From Pseudomonadota bacterium (GTDB lineage Bacteria > Desulfobacterota > Desulfobulbia > Desulfobulbales > DAOVYS01), in the NCBI GenBank assembly GCA_030635485.1, contig DAOVYS010000018.1, positions 1-20,323 on the forward strand: DNA of 20,323 nt. The letters run 5' to 3'. Position 1 is the stretch's first letter. Every line of letters starts with the position of its first letter. Of this stretch, positions 1 through 7,814 are shown one piece after another. The translations under genes and the position numbers were made by a program. The notes under the pieces are model-generated. The model saw only the letters and a list, made by a program, of their open reading frames with translations, made no database searches and had not been told where the DNA came from.

Positions 1-120
1 GTCGGCCGAGAGGAGTTGACCGAACACTGGTACGACCAACTTTTTCTGATCAGCCATGATGTGGCTTTCACGGAAGTGACGGATCAGATCATTACCCTTG
101 ATGCGAGCCACGTTTGCTGA
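1..120 (+). CDS. C-terminal fragment of an SMC/Rad50-like ATPase (partial)
   Basis: An open frame enters from the left edge and ends at TGA 118-120, giving 39 residues. The segment LFLISHDVAFTEVTDQIITL resembles the end of Rad50/SbcC/RecF-type ABC ATPases: the hydrophobic strand plus SHD matches the D-loop/H-loop region, and a short strand follows it before the C-terminus. Such proteins act in DNA break repair or chromosome maintenance. The catalytic core lies outside the window, so the specific member cannot be named. The gene converges on queE, whose stop is about 40 bases away. Family assignment rests on one short motif. Confidence 0.5.
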   Translation, partial: VGREELTEHWYDQLFLISHDVAFTEVTDQIITLDASHVC

Positions 121-160
121 TAATTTTATTTTCAATATTCAATCTGCATGCACCCCCAAA

Positions 161-844
161 CTACACACCCCGCGCCTCTTTTGGCCACAATATTTTGTGA
201 ACCTGAATCTGAAGCCTTACCTTAAGATTGTCGTAAAGTATCCATTCAGCCAGTTGGTCCGGCTTTAGTCTGTCTGCGGCCGGGGAGAATAGAATCCTTC
301 CATTTTTAGTCCATTCTTCATATCTTCCCGGATCGGCCGCAAGGCGGGTCTTGATAAAATTGACTGCCCACTCATAATCGGGCCTTGAGCTGATCACGAA
401 TTTGATTTCGTCTTTTCCCGAGAGTCGTTCCGGATTGGCGGGGTCCATCTTTTTGTGCATGCCGCTGTCCGGACATTTTATATCCACTATCTTGATCACA
501 TCTTGCGGGACCCTTTCAAGGTTCATGCTGCCGTTTGTTTCCAGAAGAACGGTCCTTTTCGCGGAGAGTAACCGGTCCATCAGGAGATAGACGTTTTCCT
601 GGAGCAGGGGTTCGCCACCCGTGATCTCAACAATGGCGCCTGGATAGTTGGACGTATAGTCCACGAGTCTGGAAACAGCGATTCTGTTGCCGGTTTCTTC
701 GTAGGTGTAGCGTGCGTCGCAGTAACTGCATCGCAGGTTGCATCCGGTAAGCCTGATAAAGACACAAGGTCTGCCTGCATGGGTGGATTCCCCCTGAATG
801 CTGAAAAATTTTTCTGAAATGTCCAGGCATGGTTCATTCTTCAA
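161..844 (-). CDS. queE: 7-carboxy-7-deazaguanine synthase QueE
   Basis: Radical SAM enzyme that rearranges 6-carboxy-tetrahydropterin to 7-carboxy-7-deazaguanine, the ring-contraction step on the way to preQ0 and queuosine in tRNA; cytosolic. The 227-residue length is normal for the family. Seen: FFSIQGEST near the N-terminus, the cluster motif CNLRCSYC with Cys35, Cys39 and Cys42 (CxxxCxxC), and the SAM-binding TGGEP at about residues 75-79. The ATG at 844 overlaps the end of queD by 11 bases, so the two genes are probably translationally coupled and transcribed from the promoter upstream of queD. The enzyme uses the product of QueD, which fits the pairing. No queC or queF is visible here. 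Confidence 0.95.
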   Translation of the reverse strand: MKNEPCLDISEKFFSIQGESTHAGRPCVFIRLTGCNLRCSYCDARYTYEETGNRIAVSRLVDYTSNYPGAIVEITGGEPLLQENVYLLMDRLLSAKRTVLLETNGSMNLERVPQDVIKIVDIKCPDSGMHKKMDPANPERLSGKDEIKFVISSRPDYEWAVNFIKTRLAADPGRYEEWTKNGRILFSPAADRLKPDQLAEWILYDNLKVRLQIQVHKILWPKEARGV

Positions 845-1205
845 AATATGTCACTCCAGTGCCTTCAGTCTCACAGACTGTTACGCTGTATAGATGATAA
901 CGCTCTGTTTTGAGATCGTTTTTAAGGCTGTTGAAAATATGGGCCGCAATGTTTTCCGAAGATGGATTTTTGTTTGTAAATGCGGGAAGTTCATTAAGAT
1001 TTCTATGGTCAAGATCTTCAATAACCGGTCCAAGCGATTTTTTTACGGTTCGAAAATCAATGCCCATCCCAAGTTCATCCAGTTCCGATGCCTTTACGGT
1101 AATCTTTACTTTCCAGTTATGCCCATGCGGTCTTTCGCAGTTTCCGGGGTAATTTCGAAGGTGATGGCCTGATGAGAAATGGGTTTCCACAGATATTTGA
1201 AACAT
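834..1205 (-). CDS. queD: 6-carboxy-5,6,7,8-tetrahydropterin synthase QueD
   Basis: Converts dihydroneopterin triphosphate to 6-carboxy-tetrahydropterin, the substrate of the adjacent QueE, in 7-deazaguanine (queuosine) synthesis. At 123 residues it has the compact length of the PTPS/QueD fold. Seen: zinc ligands His14 and the HGH pair (His27, His29), catalytic Cys23 in the spacing CERPHGH, and a C-terminal VCETEGTGVTY strand with the pterin-anchoring Glu. An AAGGAGT ribosome site (minus strand, 1213-1219) precedes the ATG at 1205 at good spacing. It is the first gene of a queD-queE operon, divergent from the DUF1015 gene. Confidence 0.95.
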   Translation of the reverse strand: MFQISVETHFSSGHHLRNYPGNCERPHGHNWKVKITVKASELDELGMGIDFRTVKKSLGPVIEDLDHRNLNELPAFTNKNPSSENIAAHIFNSLKNDLKTERYHLYSVTVCETEGTGVTYFEE

Positions 1206-1270
1206 GATTTTTAACTCCTTTTTACGGAATTGGTTTTTTTATCCAAATTGGTTATAGTTACCTTTTTGCA

Positions 1271-1299
1271 ATGATAAAACCGCTCACCTTCTTTTGCAA
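1271..1299 (-). promoter_or_regulatory. Sigma-70-type promoter for queD-queE
   Basis: Read on the minus strand, TTGCAA (1294-1299) and TATCAT (1271-1276) are separated by exactly 17 bases, matching 4/6 and 5/6 of the -35 and -10 consensus. Transcription would begin near 1264, giving a leader of about 60 bases before the queD ATG. Assigned by eye. Confidence 0.55.
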
Positions 1300-1385
1300 T
1301 CCCGGTTGTAAAAAATAAATAGTTTTGGGCGAGACAAAAATATTCATCATTTTAATAGGTTCTGTTTTTGAGGAGATATGGAAGC

Positions 1386-2801
1386 ATGGCTTTAATAGCA
1401 CCGTTTCGAGGCATCAGGTATAACCAGGAAAAGATCGGACGGCTGGAGGATGTCGTTACCCCGCCGTATGATGTAATTGACGAGAAGGCTCAGGCCGCAT
1501 TCATAGCCGCAAATCCCTACAATATGATCAGGCTTGATATCTGCAAACGCCAGGGTAAGGAATCCGGAGGCAGCGGCCGTTATGAGAAGTCCAGGGATCT
1601 GTTTCAAGGATGGCGGGATGACGGGATATTGATCCGGGATGAGGCCCCTTCAATATATCTTTATCATATTGATTACGATCATCCCTCAGGCAAACGTCTC
1701 ACACGGAAAGGTCTTGTGTCACTGGTCGGCCTGTCTGATTTTTCCGAAGGCATTGTAAAACCCCATGAAAAGACTTTCATGGATGTAACCGATGACAGGT
1801 TGGAACTGCTTGACACATGCCACGCCCATTTCAGCCAGATATTTTCATTATATCCCGATAGTAACGGCGAGATCATGGAGTGTCTTGAAAAGGCATGTCC
1901 GGATGAACCGCTTATCTCCATCCTGGACCAATATGGAAGCAGACACCGGATATGGCAGGTCTCGGATTTGGAAACACTTAATAGTGTTCAGTCCCTTTTT
2001 CAAGATAGATCGTTATATATAGCCGACGGGCATCACCGTTACACAACAGCGCTTCAGATGCAAAATAGAATGAGAGACAGACTTGGAGAGCTTCCTCTCG
2101 ATAGTCCGTATAATTTTGTCATGATGTATCTTTGCCCTATGGAAGATCAGGGCCTTTCCGTTCTGCCTACCCATCGACTGGTGAGGCTTATTCCCGGAAC
2201 AAAGTCCGAGGATACCTCTATGGAGTTATCAATCGATAAACTGGCCCGGGACCTTGATGGAGCATTTCAGGTCAAGGAGATCAAGGGGGCTTCGGGACCG
2301 GATCTGTTGACAGCGGCTTTGGCTGAAATGGACAAGGGACGTGGTGATATGGAGTCCGGGACGGCAGGGCCTGCAATGTTCGGCCTCTATCATACTTTGG
2401 AGGATCGCTGCCTGGTCTTGACCTTAAAGAACGGGGTTATGGAGAAGACGTTTGGGGAGAGCATACCCTCGGTCCTTCAGGCGCTCGATGTGGTTGTGTT
2501 GTCGGATCTGCTTTTTGAGCGCATCCTGGGATTGGATCATGAGCGGTGTGAAAAGGAGAATCTGATCAGTTACTTTGCGGATCAGGCAGAGGCTTTTAAG
2601 GCGTCCCATGATGAATCTTCCGGAAATGGAAAGGTACCGCATCTTCTTTTTCTGATGAATCATACGCCTGTGTCCCAGGTAAAGGAGGTTGCGGATCAAG
2701 GGCTGACCATGCCTCACAAATCCACCTTTTTTTATCCGAAAATTCTCACAGGCCTTCTCATAAATGGGATTGATCCGGACGAAGGGGTTAAACTTCCCTG
2801 A
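1386..2801 (+). CDS. DUF1015 family protein
   Basis: A 471-residue protein of the DUF1015 family, whose biochemical role I cannot state with confidence. Typical family segments are present: IAPFRGIRYN at the N-terminus, VVTPPYDVID, NPYNMIRLD, the central DGHHRYTTALQ and the hydrophobic VMMYLCPMED block. A TTG at 1368 is in frame, but AGGAG (1371-1375) sits inside that extension and correctly precedes the ATG at 1386, so I use the ATG. No signal peptide or membrane segment is evident, so it is probably cytosolic. It is followed 23 bases later by the methyltransferase gene and may be co-transcribed with it. Its TGA lies inside a short CCCTGACCCCTGA-like repeat. Confidence 0.85.
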   Translation: MALIAPFRGIRYNQEKIGRLEDVVTPPYDVIDEKAQAAFIAANPYNMIRLDICKRQGKESGGSGRYEKSRDLFQGWRDDGILIRDEAPSIYLYHIDYDHPSGKRLTRKGLVSLVGLSDFSEGIVKPHEKTFMDVTDDRLELLDTCHAHFSQIFSLYPDSNGEIMECLEKACPDEPLISILDQYGSRHRIWQVSDLETLNSVQSLFQDRSLYIADGHHRYTTALQMQNRMRDRLGELPLDSPYNFVMMYLCPMEDQGLSVLPTHRLVRLIPGTKSEDTSMELSIDKLARDLDGAFQVKEIKGASGPDLLTAALAEMDKGRGDMESGTAGPAMFGLYHTLEDRCLVLTLKNGVMEKTFGESIPSVLQALDVVVLSDLLFERILGLDHERCEKENLISYFADQAEAFKASHDESSGNGKVPHLLFLMNHTPVSQVKEVADQGLTMPHKSTFFYPKILTGLLINGIDPDEGVKLP

Positions 2802-2824
2802 CCCCTGACCCCCTGATTACTGCC

Positions 2825-3577
2825 ATGCAGCCGGAATGCGGACTACACACGGAATGTACTGAAGACACCATGTTTTCCGGGCGCCTCACATGCGTTCAGC
2901 ATCGTTTGGGGTACCGCTATTCAATTGATTCTCTGCTTCTTGCCCATTTTGTGGCGCCCAAAAAGGATGATCACATTCTGGACCTGGGGGCGGGTTGTGG
3001 AATTGTGTCGCTTATCCTTGCCTATCGATGGCCGGATGTTACTGTTTCCGCCTTTGAGATTCAGAATCGGTTTGTCTCTCTTATCAGGCGGAATATTGAA
3101 AAGAATCGATTTCAGGATAGAATCCGGGTCATTGAGGGAGATTTGTGCGGGATCAGTAAGTTGATTGAGCCTGGGGCCTTTGAGCTTGTTGTCAGCAACC
3201 CACCGTACCGGAAGTCGGGTTCAGGACGTCTGAATCCTGAAAAAGAGCAGGCGATAGCACGTCACGAGATCGTGGCCGACCTGCGGTCGGTGATCAGGGC
3301 GGCCCTATTTGCGGTAAAAAACAGGGGGCGGGCCGCCTTTGTCTATCCCGCGGCAAGGGGGGCGGCTCTGATGGCTGAACTCAAATCTTCCGGTCTGGAG
3401 CCGAAACGTTTGCGGATTATTCACAGTTATCCGGGCGGCGATGGGAAGCTGGTGCTCATAGAGTGCGTGAAAAACGGCAGGGAGGAATTAAAAATTTTAC
3501 CGCCTTTTTTTGTTTATACGGAACCGGGGGGAGAATACACGGAAGAGATGGCAAGGATTTATGAATCTGACTACTAA
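2825..3577 (+). CDS. TrmN6-like tRNA1(Val) adenine-N6 methyltransferase
   Basis: A 250-residue class I SAM-dependent methyltransferase with the 'methyltransferase small' fold. Motif I is LDLGAGCGI (about residues 52-60), the acidic motif II is in AFEIQ, and the catalytic motif IV is NPPY (125-128) followed by RKSGSGR. NPPY indicates N6-adenine or glutamine-amide methylation. The N-terminal YRYSIDSLLLAHF closely parallels YfiC/TrmN6, which methylates A37 of tRNA-Val. The ATG at 2825 lacks a strong ribosome site; an ATG at 2870 (MFSGRLTC) would also keep the whole domain. It lies 23 bases behind the DUF1015 gene. Specificity could also be rRNA or protein, so the substrate is inferred. Confidence 0.8.
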   Translation: MQPECGLHTECTEDTMFSGRLTCVQHRLGYRYSIDSLLLAHFVAPKKDDHILDLGAGCGIVSLILAYRWPDVTVSAFEIQNRFVSLIRRNIEKNRFQDRIRVIEGDLCGISKLIEPGAFELVVSNPPYRKSGSGRLNPEKEQAIARHEIVADLRSVIRAALFAVKNRGRAAFVYPAARGAALMAELKSSGLEPKRLRIIHSYPGGDGKLVLIECVKNGREELKILPPFFVYTEPGGEYTEEMARIYESDY

Positions 3578-3776
3578 GTAAAAAAAGTCAAATAACACGA
3601 TTACTAAATTTTTTACGAGACCATCAAAGATAGGCTTTAAGGATTTTTCCATCCAGCCGATATGAACTGAAAATTTTCTAGTTTCAGGCACTGACTGATA
3701 TTTTATAATTTGTTGATTTCACAAATTAATAACAGATATGCGAGAAATCGTGGATGTTGGTTGAGAGGGGGTTGAA

Positions 3777-4841
3777 ATGACAGAAAATGATCAGATTTCA
3801 GATGTTCTTTCCAGTGAGTATATCGGCAATATCCTTTCAGGTAACTATTCGGCGGAGTTGAAAAATCGTGTTGCCGAATGTATAGCCGCCTTCCGTTCCT
3901 TTGACAAAACAGGCCCTCCGGTTATTCCTTATATCTCGGCATGGCAGGAGAATGAAAAACAGATCTGGTATGAATATGTGGGGGGTAAGTTTTCTCTTTT
4001 GCTTGATTGCAGTGTTTCTGAAATCGCTCAAGTCTTCCGTGAAAGCGTTATCGACCGTCGTGTTTACAAATATCAGGATGTGGATGACAGGATAAAAGAG
4101 GTCGTTATACCACATAATGAATTGGGCGGACACAGGAAGGATTTGAGAGCCGAGGGGAAAAAAAGCGGCGCGGTTGATGCCGTTTATAAGCTTGCGGTTC
4201 CGTATGACAAGATTGTCTGGCTTAAAGATCAGGCAAATGTCGAGAAATTTGAGCAGGACAATATATGTATTTCACTAGGCTGTCTGACCGTTGTGACCAT
4301 GGAGATGGAGCTGAAAAGCTTTCTTGAAAGGATCGGTTATCTTGATGAATTGACACAGCTTCCCAAGAGAAACGCTCTGCTTCGGCTTCTGGACATGAAT
4401 ATAGGCCAGATGCAAAGGAAACAGATCAACGATTTTGTCTTTTTGATGATTGATATTGATTATTTTAAATCTGTCAATGACACATACGGACATCAGGCAG
4501 GCGACCATGTTCTGCAGACACTTGCTGAAGTGATGATAGCAATGAAAAGAAAGGCGGATGAAATCGGCCGCTACGGTGGAGAGGAGTTCTGTGCACTGTC
4601 GGCCGGCAACATCAGGAGCGGCTTTGAATTTGCAGAGCGTCTGCGCCGTCGGATTGAGGGCGCCCTGATTGAATTCAACGACCATAAAATTTCGACAACA
4701 GTATCCGTAGGTGTAGCTTCCGCAAGTGAGCTTACGGAATTGACTGCCGACAAATTGATCGAAAGGGCTGACAAACGGTTGTACCTTGCCAAGCAGAGGG
4801 GAAGAAACCGCGTGGTCTGGAGTGACGGCCCGGATGAATAG
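3777..4841 (+). CDS. Diguanylate cyclase (GGDEF domain) with unassigned N-terminal domain
   Basis: A 354-residue cyclic-di-GMP synthase. The C-terminal half is a complete GGDEF domain: DELTQLPKR at 190-198, metal-binding DIDYFKSVNDTYGH, the active-site GGEEF at 267-271, and an inhibitory I-site RKAD (258-261) five residues before it, so product feedback inhibition is expected. Residues 1 to about 175 match no sensor domain I recognise; they contain no transmembrane stretch, so a soluble sensor is likely. The link around 175-188 (MEMELKSFLERIGYLDEL) looks like a short signalling helix. The ATG follows GAGAGGGGG at close spacing. The gene stands alone, with about 200 bases upstream. Confidence 0.93.
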   Translation: MTENDQISDVLSSEYIGNILSGNYSAELKNRVAECIAAFRSFDKTGPPVIPYISAWQENEKQIWYEYVGGKFSLLLDCSVSEIAQVFRESVIDRRVYKYQDVDDRIKEVVIPHNELGGHRKDLRAEGKKSGAVDAVYKLAVPYDKIVWLKDQANVEKFEQDNICISLGCLTVVTMEMELKSFLERIGYLDELTQLPKRNALLRLLDMNIGQMQRKQINDFVFLMIDIDYFKSVNDTYGHQAGDHVLQTLAEVMIAMKRKADEIGRYGGEEFCALSAGNIRSGFEFAERLRRRIEGALIEFNDHKISTTVSVGVASASELTELTADKLIERADKRLYLAKQRGRNRVVWSDGPDE

Positions 4842-4938
4842 TTACAGATCTTAAGGAGACATTGCCGCTTTTTTTTCATCCCTTTGGGCGAAGATTTTGG
4901 ATTTTCATAAAGAATTCTTATAAAATTCAAACTTTTCC

Positions 4939-4968
4939 TTGATCATGCCCATTCTGTTTTCATATAAT
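4939..4968 (+). promoter_or_regulatory. Sigma-70-type promoter for the gap-pgk-tpiA operon
   Basis: TTGATC (4939-4944) and a perfect TATAAT (4963-4968) are spaced by 18 bases. A start near 4975 would give a leader of about 105 bases before the gap ATG. It is the only good promoter I see ahead of the glycolytic genes. Assigned by eye. Confidence 0.55.
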
Positions 4969-5080
4969 TATGCCAATCAGTCGTTTCGGTGGGGTTGTGT
5001 AGGACTGGTGAACTCTTACATTGACTTTTTACGGAATTATCTTTTTTACCAAATCATCTATAGGGAAAGGAGAGATCAAA

Positions 5081-6244
5081 ATGAAGCTGGGTATTAACGG
5101 CCTCGGCCGCATTGGAAAACTGTCGATCTGGGATCACGTGGCAAGAAAGCATTTTTCAGCCATTGTCGCGAATATCGGTAGAGAAGTTGGAACCGGGCTC
5201 GAGGATCTTGCCGGCTCTTTGGAACGGGACAGCACTTATGGTTCGCTGGCGTATTATCTTCACGGTCATAAGGGCGGCAGGGTTATTGAGAATCTCAACG
5301 ACGCCGACGGGACAATGACCATCAACGGCATGCCGGTGAAGATTCTCCGGGAAACACGAAACCCGAAGGAGATTAAGTGGAAGGAAAATGATATTCAGCT
5401 GGTTGTGGATACCACGGGAGTATTTACCGATCCGACTGCGGAGCCGGATGCGGGCAGGGGCGCGCTCAGGGGACATCTTTATGCCGGCGCTGTAAAGACT
5501 ATCCTGACAGCTCCTTTTAAGATCAAGACGAAAGGAGCGTCCATGCCTGATGACGCAGTGACCATGGTCAAGGGTATCAACGACGATGATTATGATTCTT
5601 CCAGGCACTGTCTTATCTCTGCGGCATCCTGTACAACCACCTGCCTTTCTTATATGATAAAGCCCCTGATGAACCATTTCGGCGTAGAGAATTTCATGAG
5701 CGCTTCCATGATTACTGTTCATGCCGCCACCGGCAGTCAGCAGGTTCTTGACCGCCTACCGGCTACAAATGCCACCGACCTTCGGAAAAACAGGAGTATT
5801 TTAAATAATATTATTCTGACTACGACCGGAGCTGCCAAGGCTCTGGGACTGGTTATTCCGGAGATGAAGGATGTCGGGTTCATTACGGAATCGATTCGAG
5901 TACCGACCTCAACGGGTTCCCTTGTCATCCTGATACTGAACCTGCAGGACGATAAAGATAATCCGAGCGACCGGGACGTGATAAATTCTATTTACAAAAA
6001 GTTTGCTGAGAGCAAACCCTATCTCGTCTATTCTGAAAAACAGAATGTCTCAAGTGACATTATCGGATCACCTTTTGCGGCTACCGTTATTGAGTCAACG
6101 GAAACTCAGGTCCGGACATCTTCAGTCAACGGCACCGACACACCGGTTACACAGGCTGTGATATACGGCTGGTATGACAATGAGCTTGGAAGCTATACCA
6201 ATATGCTGGGTGAGCGTATTATCTCGGTTGCTGAAAAGATGTAA
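5081..6244 (+). CDS. gap: Glyceraldehyde-3-phosphate dehydrogenase, long divergent form
   Basis: Catalyses phosphorylating oxidation of glyceraldehyde-3-phosphate in glycolysis or gluconeogenesis. I start at ATG 5081 after AAAGGAGA (5066-5073); the frame stays open upstream but has no ribosome site there. The protein is 387 residues, versus about 330-340 for the common form. Seen: Rossmann NGLGRIG (6-12), catalytic Cys184 in SCTTTC (usually SCTTNC), His214 in TVHAATG (usually HxYT), and nicotinamide-anchoring WYDNELG (364-370). The Asp at the end of strand 2 that normally selects NAD appears replaced by Asn31/Ile32 (VANIG), so NADP or dual cofactor use is possible. Extra loops near 55-70 and 118-135 explain the length. 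First gene of gap-pgk-tpiA-secG. Its TAA is inside a hairpin repeat. Confidence 0.93.
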   Translation: MKLGINGLGRIGKLSIWDHVARKHFSAIVANIGREVGTGLEDLAGSLERDSTYGSLAYYLHGHKGGRVIENLNDADGTMTINGMPVKILRETRNPKEIKWKENDIQLVVDTTGVFTDPTAEPDAGRGALRGHLYAGAVKTILTAPFKIKTKGASMPDDAVTMVKGINDDDYDSSRHCLISAASCTTTCLSYMIKPLMNHFGVENFMSASMITVHAATGSQQVLDRLPATNATDLRKNRSILNNIILTTTGAAKALGLVIPEMKDVGFITESIRVPTSTGSLVILILNLQDDKDNPSDRDVINSIYKKFAESKPYLVYSEKQNVSSDIIGSPFAATVIESTETQVRTSSVNGTDTPVTQAVIYGWYDNELGSYTNMLGERIISVAEKM

Positions 6245-6407
6245 GCGATCACAGGCGGCGCATCTGCACGTGTGCAGCGAAGTAAATGCACTTGGGGTGA
6301 TCAGGGCAACCGGTATAGGTTGGGCTGTAATAACCTAACCGGGGGGGGCGCCCTGATCACGCATTTATGCCCTTCAGAGTACATCTGGGGCACTGGTGAA
6401 CGGTTAC
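6241..6407. repeat. Long intergenic palindrome, copy 1 (long subtype)
   Basis: Imperfect inverted repeat of 167 bases between gap and pgk. The outer arm GTAAGCGATCACAGG pairs with CTGGTGAACGGTTAC (about 12 of 15), and inner GATCAGGGC pairs with GCCCTGATC. It contains a nested palindrome CTGCACGTGTGCAG followed by CGAAGTAAATGCACTTGGG, shared with copy 3. The stop codon of gap (6242-6244) is part of its first bases. It could act as an mRNA-stabilising or processing hairpin within the operon. Confidence 0.85.
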
Positions 6408-6441
6408 CAGCACCATCACATCAATTTCAGGGAGATATTGT

Positions 6442-7617
6442 TTGAAGAACATCAGGGATCTTGATATTCGTAATAAGAAAATTCTTATGCGTGTGGATTT
6501 TAACGTGCCGTTTGACGAGCTGGGGAACATCACGGAGGATATTCGAATTCGAGGTGTGTTGCCGACCATCAACCATGCACTGGATGAGAACGCAAAAATT
6601 ATAATCTGTTCGCATCTCGGCCGTCCGAACGGAGAATGGAAAGAAGAGTTCAGTCTTGCTCCGGTTGCCAAACGGTTGTCAAGGCTCATCTCAAAGGAAG
6701 TGCTGCTTGCGCCGGACTGCATTGGTGAAGATGTAAAAAAGTTTGTTGATGAGATGAGACCGGGCAGCGTCATTCTTCTGGAAAATCTACGCTATCATAA
6801 GGAGGAACAGCAGAATGACGAGGGATTTGCCCGTAAACTGGCTGAACTGGCTGATATTTATATAAATGATGCCTTTGCCGTTGCCCACAGGGCTCATGCA
6901 TCCGTTGTCGGGGTGCCGAAATTCTGTGATCAGATCGGCGCGGGATTCCTGCTCCAGAAGGAAATGGATTATTTTTATCGGGCTATGGGTGACCCGTTGC
7001 GCCCCTTGCTGGCCATTGTGGGAGGGGCCAAGGTGTCTGGTAAGCTTAAGGCGCTCAATAATCTGCTTGACCGGGTCGACAAGATGGTCATCGGTGGTGC
7101 CATGGCTAATACTTTTCTTAAGGCCATGGGATATGATATGGGTCTTTCCAAGGTGGAAGACGACCTGCTTGATACGGCCCTGGAATTGATGAAAAAGGCC
7201 AGAAAGACGGGGGTAAAGCTTTATCTGCCCGTGGACTGCGTTGTGGCTGAGAAATATGATGCCAGGGCCGAATCAAAACGGACAACAGTTCAGGAAGTGC
7301 CGGCCAAATGGATGATAATGGATATCGGTCCTGCAACTACCCTTCTTTTTTCCGAGGCCCTTGAGAGTGCCCGAACCATCATCTGGAACGGTCCGATGGG
7401 GGTTTTTGAAATGGAAGCTTTTTCCAAGGGCACCATGGCCATGGTGCAGAATGTGGCCCGTTCGCACGCCCTTACAATTGTTGGCGGCGGGGATACGGAT
7501 GTCGCGGTGCATAAGGCGGGAGAATCCAACAATTTTTCATACATATCCACGGGCGGCGGAGCATTTCTCATGCTCATGGAGGGCAAAGAATTGCCCGGTG
7601 TGGCGGCCCTTAGTTAG
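6442..7617 (+). CDS. pgk: Phosphoglycerate kinase
   Basis: Transfers phosphate between 1,3-bisphosphoglycerate and ADP, the step after Gap. 391 residues, normal for the family. Seen: RVDFNVP (17-23), SHLGRP (57-62), LLENLRYHKEE, NDAFAVAHRAHAS (usually NDAFGTAHRAHAS), GGAKVSGKL (usually GGAKVSDK), NGPMGVFE, and GGGDT plus STGGGAFL of the nucleotide-binding C-lobe. The start is TTG at 6442, seven bases behind AGGGAG (6429-6434); no ATG in this frame keeps the N-terminal strand. The second gene of the glycolytic operon, it is separated from gap by a large hairpin repeat and from tpiA by a MITE-like element. Confidence 0.97.
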   Translation: MKNIRDLDIRNKKILMRVDFNVPFDELGNITEDIRIRGVLPTINHALDENAKIIICSHLGRPNGEWKEEFSLAPVAKRLSRLISKEVLLAPDCIGEDVKKFVDEMRPGSVILLENLRYHKEEQQNDEGFARKLAELADIYINDAFAVAHRAHASVVGVPKFCDQIGAGFLLQKEMDYFYRAMGDPLRPLLAIVGGAKVSGKLKALNNLLDRVDKMVIGGAMANTFLKAMGYDMGLSKVEDDLLDTALELMKKARKTGVKLYLPVDCVVAEKYDARAESKRTTVQEVPAKWMIMDIGPATTLLFSEALESARTIIWNGPMGVFEMEAFSKGTMAMVQNVARSHALTIVGGGDTDVAVHKAGESNNFSYISTGGGAFLMLMEGKELPGVAALS

Positions 7618-7654
7618 AGGTAAGTTGTCGGACTGAAGTCTGTAAAAATTTAAA

Positions 7655-7791
7655 TAGTGTCTGTCCGGAAATGGCCCTTTTGGGTTTTAGGGATCAGGGG
7701 TCAGGGTAACGGATTAATTTTTTGTTGTTTTTGCTGATCCCTGACCCCTGATTCCTTTGTCCAGAAATGTAACATTTCTAGACAGACACTA
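7655..7791. repeat. MITE-like nested inverted-repeat element between pgk and tpiA
   Basis: A 137-base element bounded by TAGTGTCTGTCCGGAAATG (7655-7673) and its near-complement CATTTCTAGACAGACACTA (7773-7791). Inside lies a second pair of arms, AGGGATCAGGGGTCAGGG (7689-7706) against CCCTGACCCCTGATTCCT (7739-7756), 17 of 18 complementary, with an AT-rich centre. At the right end the terminal arm also forms a small hairpin, CCAGAAATGTaACATTTCTAG. No ORF lies inside. It fits a non-autonomous transposable element, or a hairpin that tunes operon mRNA. Confidence 0.75.
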
Positions 7792-7814
7792 AACAAAGAC
7801 GATGGAGGTGAGCC

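Noticed and set aside
1206..1264. Possible preQ1 riboswitch in the queD leader (A-rich stretch GATAAAAAAACC)
   Set aside because: The A-rich tail resembles preQ1-I, but I could not draw the required stem and CUAGC-like loop. A covariance-model search would decide; I do not claim it.
4275..4685. 136-residue minus-strand ORF inside the GGDEF gene
   Set aside because: Antisense shadow of the catalytic domain with no recognisable features.
1220..5044. Shared string CTTTTTACGGAATT near queD (about 1219-1232) and ahead of gap (about 5027-5040)
   Set aside because: Fourteen bases, low complexity, different orientation relative to the genes; probably chance, and no further copies were noticed.
5156..5722. 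188-residue minus-strand ORF inside gap
   Set aside because: Fully opposite a well-conserved GAPDH; composition looks non-protein and no motif is seen.
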